A stretch of DNA of 64,000 nucleotides from Hanamia caeni (GTDB lineage: Bacteria; Bacteroidota; Bacteroidia; Chitinophagales; Chitinophagaceae): positions 248,001 through 312,000 of the forward strand of contig NZ_RJJR01000004.1 in NCBI RefSeq assembly GCF_003721595.1. Direction: 5' to 3'. Positions 18,919-27,234 of this stretch are shown here, piece by piece. The notes under the pieces were generated by a model, which was given only the letters and a program-made list of their open reading frames with translations, had not been told where the DNA came from and did no database searches. A program made the translations under genes and the position numbers. The number at the start of each line of letters is the position of its first letter. The stretch's first letter is position 1.

Positions 18919-19755
18919 TTAATTTTTAATTAAAACCGAGGTCATCGTAAGAGAACCGGCGACCGCCTTATCATTGAAGAAAGAAACATGGTCTTTATTT
19001 CCTTTCAATCCTAATGAATAGAGCAATGGCAGATAATGTTCCGGTGTTGGAATCGCAAGCTTCGCTTCAGCACCCAGGCTTTCATAATTGATTAATGGTT
19101 TATGGTCGCCATCGGTAATCAATTGCTTAAAAGTGTCATTCATCTGCAAAGCCCAGTCATATCCAAATCCCGGATTGTTCATATTCTGCCACGACACCAT
19201 CCTCAAGTTATGTACCATATTGCCGCTACCGATAATCAATACACCCTTTTTACGCAAATTGTACAATTCTTTTGCAAGGCTGTAATGATATTCCGGACCT
19301 TTGGTATAATCGATGCTCAATTGCAATACTGGGATTTTTGCATCCGAATACATACGCCTCACCACAGTCCACGCACCATGATCCAATCCCCAATCGTGGT
19401 CTAATTCCACATGCGCTGATTGTATCAGTGACGCGGTTTCCATAGCCAGCGCCGGATTGCCTGGCGCAGGATATTGCACATCAAACAATGCCTGCGGAAA
19501 ACCACCAAAGTCATGAATTGTTTCAGGAAAATCCATTGCCGTAATACGTGTGCCATTACTGAACCAGTGCGCAGAAACCACTAACACCGCTGTGGGCGTG
19601 GGGATTTCTTTGGCCATCTGTGTCCAGCGTTGGCTGAATTCATTATCTTCTATTCCATTCATTGGCGAACCATGGCCTATGAAAAGCACAGGCATTAAAT
19701 ATTCCTGTTCTTTTAAACCGCTGGTAAACTTATTGAATGTTGCAAGACTGTTCAT
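18919..19755 (-). CDS. LigB/DODA-type extradiol dioxygenase (YgiD-like)
   Basis: This 278-residue protein starts with LMPVLFIGHGSPMNGIEDN, where the His is a metal ligand. Later metal and active-site motifs follow (VVSAHWFSNGTRIT, LDHDWGLDHGAWTVVRRMY, IIGSGNMVHNLR). These match the class III extradiol (4,5-DOPA dioxygenase) family, which uses Fe(II) or Zn(II). E. coli YgiD cleaves DOPA. Another ATG at about residue 21 (MPVLFIG) could be the real start. It sits between the YceI and FMN reductase genes with gaps of 26 and 18 bp, so the three are co-transcribed. Confidence 0.88.
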   Translation of the reverse strand: MNSLATFNKFTSGLKEQEYLMPVLFIGHGSPMNGIEDNEFSQRWTQMAKEIPTPTAVLVVSAHWFSNGTRITAMDFPETIHDFGGFPQALFDVQYPAPGNPALAMETASLIQSAHVELDHDWGLDHGAWTVVRRMYSDAKIPVLQLSIDYTKGPEYHYSLAKELYNLRKKGVLIIGSGNMVHNLRMVSWQNMNNPGFGYDWALQMNDTFKQLITDGDHKPLINYESLGAEAKLAIPTPEHYLPLLYSLGLKGNKDHVSFFNDKAVAGSLTMTSVLIKN

Positions 19756-19781
19756 TTTAATGTTCCTTTTTTTTTTAATTG

Positions 19782-20357
19782 TTAGCCTTCGGATATAAAT
19801 TCTCCGTCAGCTTTTATTTTTACTTCATCGCTCAGCATAGGCGCAGGAAACTTAGGCCCTAATTCAAAATCAGAACGTTTAAGGGTGCCTGTTAGTTGAA
19901 AACCTGCGGTTAATTTCTTTGACTGAGGGTTTTCAATTGTGCCTCTGTACCATAAGTCCATCGTTACCGGTTTGGTAATACCGCGAAGTGTCAGGTTGCC
20001 ATTCAACTTATATCTGTCTTTTGTTACCTTAGTAACAGAAGTACTTTTAAAAGTCATGGAAGGATATTTTTCCACTTCAAAAAAATCTGCGCTTCTTAAA
20101 TGATTATCGCGCATTTCAATCTGTGTATTGATGGAGGCGACGTTCACCGAAAGTTCAAAAACCGCATCGCTGAAATCTGCTTTATTGGCGATCGCAGATG
20201 CTTCGAATTTGTTGAACAAGCCATCCACATCAGAGATACCCAGGTGGGTTACGCTAAAAGTAACTTTGGAATGATTAAGGTCTGCATTCCATTTCGTCTG
20301 CGCAAAAATCGCCGTACTAAAAAAAGCTACGATTAATAGAGAAAATAATCTTTTCAT
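19782..20357 (-). CDS. YceI-family periplasmic lipid-binding protein
   Basis: This 191-residue protein has a signal peptide (LFSLLIVAFFSTAIFAQ) and the YceI beta-barrel (WNADLNHSKVTFSVTHLGISDVDGLF, LRSADFFEVEKYPSMTFKST, YKLNGNLTLRGITKPVTMDL). Relatives bind isoprenoids or amide-lipids in the periplasm. It is the first gene of the operon with the dioxygenase and flavin reductase genes. Confidence 0.9.
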   Translation of the reverse strand: MKRLFSLLIVAFFSTAIFAQTKWNADLNHSKVTFSVTHLGISDVDGLFNKFEASAIANKADFSDAVFELSVNVASINTQIEMRDNHLRSADFFEVEKYPSMTFKSTSVTKVTKDRYKLNGNLTLRGITKPVTMDLWYRGTIENPQSKKLTAGFQLTGTLKRSDFELGPKFPAPMLSDEVKIKADGEFISEG

Positions 20358-20464
20358 GATTGTTTTTTTGTTTGTTTTTGTTTTTAAATAATTGTTTGTT
20401 ATGTCTAAAATGATTTGTCCTGTTTAAGCAAAATTGGGTTGCGACCCATTCATTTTTCGTTCTA

Positions 20465-20496
20465 CAAAAATACCTCTGAAGCCCTTTTGTGTCCAA
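20465..20496 (-). promoter_or_regulatory. Putative promoter of the yceI-dioxygenase-flavin reductase operon
   Basis: On the minus strand TTG at 20496-20494 and TATTTTTG at 20472-20465 match the -33 and -7 elements with 21 bp between them. A short TGGGT-TGCG-ACCCA hairpin (about 20438-20451) lies in the leader before the YceI start at 20357. Confidence 0.4.
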
Positions 20497-20613
20497 TGAT
20501 AAATGATAAGAAATCGTATTGATGTTTCTCAATAGATGAGTTTACGACTAATAATTATGGAATGAATGTTGCCTCAATATTTGTATCAACTTTGAGCATT
20601 AATCTCTGTTTCA

Positions 20614-21138
20614 ATGAAAGTAATATGTGTTTTTGTGGCCACCCTGGATGGGAAAATTACGAAATGGAATGCCCCTCGTGTAAGAGACTGGACTTCGCAG
20701 GAGGATCAAAAATATTATAAGCAGATATGGAATGATTTTGATTTAATAGTGATGGGTAGCAATACATATCTTGCGGAAAAATTCTCATCGTCACCGAAGC
20801 GGCTGCTTTTGGTGATGACCCGACATCCGTCGACATATAAACAATATGAAGTGCCCGGCCAGATTGAATTTACTGATCAAAGTCCGGAAGATATAGTGAC
20901 GGAATGCCAACAAAAAGGATATAAAAATATGATCATGGCAGGAGGCCCGCATCTGACTACTTCTTTTTTTCAGAAGAAATTAATTGATGAGCTCTGGCTC
21001 ACCATCGAACCAAAAATTTTTGGAACTGGTGGTAATCTTGTAATTGAAGAAAGACTAGATATTGACCTTCAATTGCTAAGTATTGAAAAGGTAAATAAGA
21101 AGGGTACGCTGATTACAAAATATGCGATTCTGCGTTAG
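20614..21138 (+). CDS. RibD C-terminal/dihydrofolate-reductase-like domain protein
   Basis: This 174-residue single-domain protein begins VICVFVATLDGKITKWN and has the NADPH-binding features of the RibD_C/DHFR fold (DLIVMGSNTYLAEKF, NMIMAGGPHLTTSFFQKKLIDELWLTIEPKIFGTG). True DHFR assignment is doubtful; free-standing RibD_C proteins are common and their reactions vary. It is the last gene of the block between the two nan segments. Confidence 0.8.
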   Translation: MKVICVFVATLDGKITKWNAPRVRDWTSQEDQKYYKQIWNDFDLIVMGSNTYLAEKFSSSPKRLLLVMTRHPSTYKQYEVPGQIEFTDQSPEDIVTECQQKGYKNMIMAGGPHLTTSFFQKKLIDELWLTIEPKIFGTGGNLVIEERLDIDLQLLSIEKVNKKGTLITKYAILR

Positions 21139-21195
21139 TTTGCTGACTAAAATTAAATTCCGCATATTTCTTCCTTTACTGCAAACAAAGATTTT

Positions 21196-21203
21196 TAATT
21201 TTG
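21196..21203 (+). promoter_or_regulatory. Putative -7 element (TAATTTTG) of the second nan segment
   Basis: An exact TAnnTTTG match identical to the -7 of the susC promoter, 17 bp before the esterase ATG. The expected -33 position is poor, and no copy of the TTATGT-CAT-ACATAA palindrome is near it. Confidence 0.4.
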
Positions 21204-21219
21204 ACGAAATGCTTCACAA

Positions 21220-22968
21220 ATGATAAGGCCTCTTTTAACTTTTTTTCTCTTTTCTTTTTCAAAAATCTCTTTTTCGCAACAACAAATTAAATGGTATGCG
21301 CCGCAATTTGTTGAAGGCGTTTGTATGTTGGATTCATCCAATATTTTTCATCGTCTTCCCATTTCAATGAAAGACATTGTGCGAAAGCCCGTTTGGGATT
21401 TGTCTGAAAATACTGCAGGAGAATTTATTCATTTTAAAACTTGCGCAACAGAAATTACGGTGCGGTATACATTAGCAAGCAATAATTTTTCAATGTCACA
21501 CATGCCTTCAACAGGCGTTAGTGGCTTGGATTTATTTGCGATTGATGTAAATGGAAACTGGAACTGGGCACCGGGAAGATATCATTTCGGCGATACGTGT
21601 TCTTATGTTTTTAAAAATTTGTTTCTTGCAAAAAATCAAACTAAAGTTTCAGATTTTTACTTGTATTTGCCTTTGTATAATTCAGTGAAATGGTTGTCAA
21701 TCGGGGTCAACGAAAAAGATTCTTTTGCATTTGCTGAAAAAAGAAAAGAGCAACCGGTTGTGGCTTATGGCACTTCTATTATGCAGGGCGCGGTGGCATC
21801 ACGGCCGGGACTTGCCTGGACAAATATTTTGGAAAGAAATATCGACAGAACCATTGTCAATCTTGGCTTTTCAGGCAATGGAAGATTTGAAAAACCCATT
21901 TTTGATTTGATGGCAAACGTGGACGCGAAACTGTATATTTTAGATTGTATGCCGAATCTTACCGGCGGCTATTCTGATGAAGAAATTAAAAGCCGGGTAG
22001 TTTATGGGGTAAATAAATTGCGCGAAAAAAATAAAGACGTTCCGCTTTTGTTTGTAGGGCATGCCGTTGGTTATGCGCCGTATTTTATGGACACGGCAAG
22101 GTTGAATGAATATCACAACAGCAGTCTGGTTATCGAAAAAATTTTTAATGAATTACACGAAACAGGAATTCGCAATATTTATTTGCTTACTGACAAAGAA
22201 ATTGGTTTCGACATAAATTCTACCACCGAAGGACTGCACCCGAATGATATAGGAATGATGAAATATGCAGCCGCTTATGAAGAAAAAATCAGAGAAATAT
22301 TAAACGAGCCTGTGGGTAAAGTTTCTACTGAAATTCCTGTCGAACAATATCGTGATGGATATGATTGGATAGCCCGGCATGAGCAGGTGAAAAAATATAT
22401 TCAACAAAATAATCCGCAGAATTTAATTATAGGAAACTCAATCATTCACTATTTTGGAGGAGCACCTGCTTATCATATTGCCCGCGGCGAATCGGCATGG
22501 GACGAGTATTTGAAGCCATTAAAAGTTCAGAATGCAGGATTTGGATGGGACAGGATTGAGAATGTTTTGTGGCGTGTTTATCATGGCGAATTTGATGATT
22601 TCAATGGAAAAAATATTGTGTTGATGATAGGTACGAATAATTTATCTGAAAAAAATCATGATTCTGAAATTGTAGATGGATTGCAATTTTTAATCAATGC
22701 AATTAAGCAAAGAAAGCCAAACACAAACATTACAATGGTGGGAATTTTGCCCCGCGCAAAATCAGAAGAACGCGTTGCAATGATTAATAAAAAAATAAAA
22801 CAGATGGCGCTGCAAAATCATATTGATTATGTTGATTTTGGAAAAGATTTTTTGATGGGAAATAAAGTAAACTCAAAATTGTTTGTAAAAGACGGATTGC
22901 ATCCGAATGCAGAGGGATATGAGGTTTTGGGGAAAGATTTGAAAAAATTATTAATGAGTAATAATTAA
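21220..22968 (+). CDS. nanS: Tandem-SGNH esterase, probable sialate O-acetylesterase
   Basis: This 582-residue exported protein has a signal peptide up to SFSQQ, an N-terminal beta domain of the SGNH-hydrolase-N type (about 22-175) and then two SGNH hydrolase domains. Domain 1 has GTSIMQG with nucleophile S186 and the GLHPND block with H340. Domain 2 has GNSI with S407, IGTNNL and DGLHPNAEG with H561. Both Ser/His sets look intact. Two SGNH domains in one protein are known to me from the sialate esterase of the related Tannerella nan locus. It should deacetylate O-acetylated sialic acids so that sialidase and lyase can act. It begins the second nan segment, 57 bp upstream of the epimerase gene. 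Confidence 0.8.
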   Translation: MIRPLLTFFLFSFSKISFSQQQIKWYAPQFVEGVCMLDSSNIFHRLPISMKDIVRKPVWDLSENTAGEFIHFKTCATEITVRYTLASNNFSMSHMPSTGVSGLDLFAIDVNGNWNWAPGRYHFGDTCSYVFKNLFLAKNQTKVSDFYLYLPLYNSVKWLSIGVNEKDSFAFAEKRKEQPVVAYGTSIMQGAVASRPGLAWTNILERNIDRTIVNLGFSGNGRFEKPIFDLMANVDAKLYILDCMPNLTGGYSDEEIKSRVVYGVNKLREKNKDVPLLFVGHAVGYAPYFMDTARLNEYHNSSLVIEKIFNELHETGIRNIYLLTDKEIGFDINSTTEGLHPNDIGMMKYAAAYEEKIREILNEPVGKVSTEIPVEQYRDGYDWIARHEQVKKYIQQNNPQNLIIGNSIIHYFGGAPAYHIARGESAWDEYLKPLKVQNAGFGWDRIENVLWRVYHGEFDDFNGKNIVLMIGTNNLSEKNHDSEIVDGLQFLINAIKQRKPNTNITMVGILPRAKSEERVAMINKKIKQMALQNHIDYVDFGKDFLMGNKVNSKLFVKDGLHPNAEGYEVLGKDLKKLLMSNN

Positions 22969-23025
22969 TCATCGAACAAATGACATGAGCCAATAATAAT
23001 AATTTAATAATCCAATAATTTAATA

Positions 23026-24231
23026 ATGAATTTAGACACAGGTTATTTAAAACAACACGCAGAGTTTTATAAAAATCAATTACTCAACGACACCATTCCC
23101 TTTTGGTTTCCAAAAAGTATTGATGAAGAATTTGGTGGTTATTTATTAATGCGTGATAGGGATGGAAGTCTGCTTGATGATGACAAAGCGGTCTGGATAC
23201 AAGGGCGTGCAACGTGGCTATTAGCTACTTTGTATAATACGGTTGAACAGAAGAAGGAATGGCTGGAAGGTGCAAAAAAAGGCGTTGATTTTTTATTAAA
23301 TCATTGTTTTGCAGAAGATGGGCAAATGTATTTTCATGTTACACGCGATGGAAAGCCAATTCGAAAAAGAAGATATTTTTTTTCTGAAACTTTTGCCGTG
23401 ATAGCGTTTGCAGCTTACGGCAAGGCAAGTGGCGATAAAAAAACAGGTAAGATGGCGCGTGGACTTTTTGATAAATGTATCGCCTATTCAACCGGCGAAA
23501 TAGAGCTTCAGCCGAAATTCGAGAACACCCGGCCATCAAAAGGGATAGGCGTTCCTATGATAATGATGAATACTGCACAGCAATTGCGTGAAACGATTGG
23601 TGAGCCAACCTGCAGTGAATGCCTGTCTGCCGTTCAGGCAGGGATAGATAAATGGATAACTGAAATTGAAACGTATTTTGTAAAAGATGATATCAAATGC
23701 GTAATGGAGCAGGTAGCGCCGGACGGAAGCATTATTGACCACATCGATGGAAGAACTTTAAATCCTGGCCACGCAATTGAAGGCGCCTGGTTTATTTTAC
23801 ACGAAGCAAAATATAGAAATAATGACAAACATCTTATTGAACTCGGTTGCAAAATGCTCGACTATATGTGGGAGCGGGGATGGGATAAAGAATACGGAGG
23901 AATTTTGTATTACAGGGATGTTTATAATAAGCCGGTGCAGGAATACTGGCAGGATATGAAATTCTGGTGGCCGCAAAATGAAGCAATCATTGCAACATTG
24001 TTGGCTTATACTATGACTGGCAATGAAAAATATAAACAATGGCATCAACAGGTTCACGGTTATGCCTACACGAAATTTCATGATAAGGAATTTGGCGAGT
24101 GGTTTGGCTATCTGCATCGCGATGGAACTGTAGCGCAGCCTGCAAAGGGAAATTTATTTAAAGGGCCTTTTCATTTGCCGCGACAGGAATGGTATTGCTG
24201 GAAATTGCTGGAAGAAATTGCTCGTGTTTAA
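23026..24231 (+). CDS. nanE: N-acylglucosamine 2-epimerase (AGE family)
   Basis: This 401-residue (alpha/alpha)6-barrel protein has the AGE motifs WIQGRATWLLATLYN, KRRYFFSETFAVIAFAAYG, LNPGHAIEGAWFI and KFWWPQNEAIIATLLAY with the catalytic His pair (H in NPGHAIEG and the C-terminal FHLPRQEWYCW). It interconverts ManNAc and GlcNAc. With NanA this replaces the NanK/NanE route of E. coli, as in Bacteroides. The protein lacks a signal peptide, so it is cytoplasmic. It lies 86 bp before the sialidase gene. Confidence 0.88.
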   Translation: MNLDTGYLKQHAEFYKNQLLNDTIPFWFPKSIDEEFGGYLLMRDRDGSLLDDDKAVWIQGRATWLLATLYNTVEQKKEWLEGAKKGVDFLLNHCFAEDGQMYFHVTRDGKPIRKRRYFFSETFAVIAFAAYGKASGDKKTGKMARGLFDKCIAYSTGEIELQPKFENTRPSKGIGVPMIMMNTAQQLRETIGEPTCSECLSAVQAGIDKWITEIETYFVKDDIKCVMEQVAPDGSIIDHIDGRTLNPGHAIEGAWFILHEAKYRNNDKHLIELGCKMLDYMWERGWDKEYGGILYYRDVYNKPVQEYWQDMKFWWPQNEAIIATLLAYTMTGNEKYKQWHQQVHGYAYTKFHDKEFGEWFGYLHRDGTVAQPAKGNLFKGPFHLPRQEWYCWKLLEEIARV

Positions 24232-24317
24232 TAGTAAACAAACAAATAACCGGATTTTTATTCTTACTTTAATTATTAAAGAAATCCTTTTCAAAAATTA
24301 AGACTTAAATCTTTCGT

Positions 24318-25454
24318 ATGAAAAATATTGCCGTAACGTTTTTTACATTAATATTTTTTTATTCAGCTCTTTTTGCGCAAAAGACCGCTGTGTATGTGTC
24401 GGGAACAGAGGGATACAAATCGTTCCGCATTCCTGCAATTATAACGGCGCCAAACGGAGACCTGCTGGCATTTTGCGAAGGAAGGGTTAACGGTGCAGGA
24501 GATTTTGGAGATATCAAAGTCGTGTTGAAAAGAAGCAGTGATAATGGAAAAACATGGAGCGCATTGCAAATTGTAGCGAGCAATGATAGTTTGCAGGCAG
24601 GCAATCCCGCGCCGGTTGCAGATTTTACTGATCCGCGATTTCCAAAGGGAAGAATTTTCCTTTTCTATAATACAGGTAATGGCCATGAAGCGGAATTGAG
24701 GAAAGGCCATGGGCATCGGGACGTGTTATTCAAAACGAGCATTGACAATGGCAAGACATGGAGCGAACCCACAGACATTACCCTGGAGGTCAACAGGATT
24801 AATCAGCCGGAAATAAATAAACTTTGGAATTTTAAAGAAGACTGGCGCAGTTACGCAAATACACCAGGGCATGCCTTGCAGTTTGAACATGGAAAATATA
24901 AAGGCAGAATTTACGTAGCTGCGAATCATTCTTCCGGTGACCCGAAACCTGAACTAAGAGATTACCAGGCACATGGATATTTTACAGATGATCATGGCGC
25001 CACTTTTCATTTGAGCGAAACGGTGACTTTTGAAGGTTCAAATGAAAGCACTGCTGCAGAATTAAGCAACAATGGGTTGATGATGAACAGCAGAAACCAG
25101 GTAGGCAATTTTCGTATTGTTTCCCTAAGTAAAGATGGTGGTGAAAAATGGGATACCACTTTTATTGATACAAACTTGCCCGACCCTATCTGCGAAGGAA
25201 GCTTATTAAATATTGGAACTAAAAACGGAAAATCTGTTTTGGCTTTTTGCAATAATGATAGTAAAAAAAATCGTGATAGCCTTACCTTGCGGATTAGCTT
25301 TGACGAAGGCAAAACCTGGAAAAAGAAATTTTTAATTGATCCAAAGAACACCGCCTATTCAGATATTGTAAAAATTTCAGAAAATAAAATCGGCGTTTTG
25401 TATGAGGCCGATGGATATAAAGAAATCAGGTTTGAAATTATAAACTGGAAATAA
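24318..25454 (+). CDS. nanH: Exo-alpha-sialidase (GH33)
   Basis: This 378-residue exported protein has a signal peptide (FTLIFFYSALFAQ). The FRIP motif at 36-39 gives the first Arg of the carboxylate-binding triad. Five Asp-boxes follow (SSDNGKTW 73-80, SIDNGKTW 141-148, FTDDHGATF about 222-230, SKDGGEKW 271-278, SFDEGKTW 327-334). The catalytic Glu lies in ESTAAEL near 243-249 and the nucleophilic Tyr in LYEADG at about 362. It removes terminal sialic acid from glycans outside the cytoplasm. It is shorter than sialidases with an N-terminal carbohydrate-binding domain. It closes the nan locus. Confidence 0.92.
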   Translation: MKNIAVTFFTLIFFYSALFAQKTAVYVSGTEGYKSFRIPAIITAPNGDLLAFCEGRVNGAGDFGDIKVVLKRSSDNGKTWSALQIVASNDSLQAGNPAPVADFTDPRFPKGRIFLFYNTGNGHEAELRKGHGHRDVLFKTSIDNGKTWSEPTDITLEVNRINQPEINKLWNFKEDWRSYANTPGHALQFEHGKYKGRIYVAANHSSGDPKPELRDYQAHGYFTDDHGATFHLSETVTFEGSNESTAAELSNNGLMMNSRNQVGNFRIVSLSKDGGEKWDTTFIDTNLPDPICEGSLLNIGTKNGKSVLAFCNNDSKKNRDSLTLRISFDEGKTWKKKFLIDPKNTAYSDIVKISENKIGVLYEADGYKEIRFEIINWK

Positions 25455-25884
25455 ATTGAACATGTGTGGGCCTTCAAAACTTGAAATATTGTTTAAACTC
25501 TTAGGGAAAATACGTTCAGAGGCAAAAGTTAAATTTAATGAAAACATGAATCACGGTTATTTATTTGTTTACTGGGCAAACGCTTTTAATTTCTTGCAAA
25601 AAAATCTCCCAGCTGACCACTGATATATTCAATACGTCACAATAGATCCTGCAAAGAGGGAAGATAACCAATGCCGGAGCTAAATATATAAGGTATTATT
25701 ATTTTGGAACGAGAGGGCTAAAATTGGAAGAATTATCAAAATACAAGTTGTTTTTGTCCTAAAAATGCGATTTTTACAATAACGACCTGATTTTTAATAA
25801 CCGTAACACCATAATTGAGACATATTTTCGTTTGCATTTCAGTAACTCCCAATTAATCATATAAAACGAAGTCTTTAATAGAAT
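25455..25884. other. Long intergenic region before the glycan synthase pair
   Basis: A 430-bp gap with no reading frame resembling a protein and no hairpin terminator that I could see. It should contain the promoter of the 25885 operon; no exact TAnnTTTG was found on the plus strand. Confidence 0.35.
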
Positions 25885-27234
25885 ATGAACAGCTTGAATA
25901 AGCGGTCAAAACTTTTAAAAAGAATACGAACCCTGATAATCATATTGCTGGTGGTTTTTGGTGCGTTTATAGCGGCGTTAATGTTCTTTTTTTATATCAA
26001 CATGGGGCCGAAAAATACCAGTACCTATAGGGGGCCCCGTAAGGTAAGCATCGAAAATAAAAATGGTAAGTACAGCTTTTATAAAGACGGCAAACCTTTT
26101 TTTGTAAAAGGAGGAACTGGCCTGGACCATATTAAAGAATTGTCGGAAACTGGTGGCAACACTATCATGTGCTGGGATACCTCCAAATTGGAAAGCGTTT
26201 TCAAAGAAGCCGCACTATACAATGTGGCCGTTATAATAGGATTAGATGTACCTGGCGAAAGATCGGGTTTTTACAATAATAAAAGAAAAATAGAAGATTT
26301 GTATAACGCCTATATCGATGTGGTTACCCGGTATAAAAATAATCCCAGTTTGTTGGCATGGTGCCTTGGGAATGAAATGACACTTCCCAACTCGTTAACT
26401 CCGGGGCCATTTTACAAAACATACAACAGGATCCTTGATCGCATACATAATGTTGACCCAAACCACCCGGTATCAACTTCTGTTTTAAATATAACAATAG
26501 GCGAGATCCTGACGTTGAAATGGCGCATGCCTGCTCTTGATTTTTATTCAATGAATATTTATAATAGTGTAAAGATTATGAAGCATAACCTTGAACGCAC
26601 TAAATGGCTTTGGGATGGACCCTACCTGGTAGGCGAATGGGCCCCGGAAGGCGGGTGGGAAGCACCTATGACAGCATGGCAAGCGCCGATAGAAAATTCC
26701 AGCACTACAAAGGCGCAGCTTTTTTACGAATTTTTTACTAAATATATGCCAGTAAAAGATCCTCGCTTTATGGGATCATTGGTTTTTTACTGGGGCCACC
26801 GGCAAGAGTACACACAGAGCTGGTTTAGCATTTTTAGCAAAAACGGTTATCCGAATGAAATTGAAGAAGCATTGAATGATTGCTGGAAAGATACCAGTAC
26901 ACAACATCTTTCTCCAAAGATCAATTTTATGTTAATAGATAATCTTGATGGAAAAAGTAATATTATTGTAACCGGCGGTTCAAAACATAATGCTTTATTA
27001 GAAATGCAATCGTCCACAAGATCGGACACTCTTCAATATAAGTGGGAAATTCATAAAGAAAACTGGTTCTATGGAATGAGCCCTGCAGAAGTAGGATTAT
27101 TTGCAGACAGTACTTTGCCAGTTACTGATTTTAGGGCGCCCCAGAAAGAGGGGCCATACCGTGTATTTATAACCGTGTATAATTCAAAGGGATATTTTGC
27201 CACAGCCAATATTCCAATTTATGTAATACGTTAA
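25885..27234 (+). CDS. Membrane-anchored GH2/GH5-like glycosidase partner of a GT2 synthase
   Basis: This 449-residue protein has one N-terminal membrane anchor (about 16-40, positive side inside) and then an exported TIM-barrel-like domain of the GH2-C/GH5 clan. The clan signatures include YKDGKPFFVKGGTG (68-78). LAWCLGNE has putative acid/base E164, and LVGEWAPEGGW has putative nucleophile E251. After about residue 330 comes an Ig-like region (YKWEIHKENW, GPYRVFITVYNSKG). Both catalytic Glu are present, so activity is likely. Its stop overlaps the start of the GT2 gene by one base (TAATG), showing translational coupling. Its TIM and Ig-like parts look related to the C-terminal part of that partner. 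The substrate is unknown; trimming or transfer of the nascent polymer is possible. Confidence 0.75.
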   Translation: MNSLNKRSKLLKRIRTLIIILLVVFGAFIAALMFFFYINMGPKNTSTYRGPRKVSIENKNGKYSFYKDGKPFFVKGGTGLDHIKELSETGGNTIMCWDTSKLESVFKEAALYNVAVIIGLDVPGERSGFYNNKRKIEDLYNAYIDVVTRYKNNPSLLAWCLGNEMTLPNSLTPGPFYKTYNRILDRIHNVDPNHPVSTSVLNITIGEILTLKWRMPALDFYSMNIYNSVKIMKHNLERTKWLWDGPYLVGEWAPEGGWEAPMTAWQAPIENSSTTKAQLFYEFFTKYMPVKDPRFMGSLVFYWGHRQEYTQSWFSIFSKNGYPNEIEEALNDCWKDTSTQHLSPKINFMLIDNLDGKSNIIVTGGSKHNALLEMQSSTRSDTLQYKWEIHKENWFYGMSPAEVGLFADSTLPVTDFRAPQKEGPYRVFITVYNSKGYFATANIPIYVIR

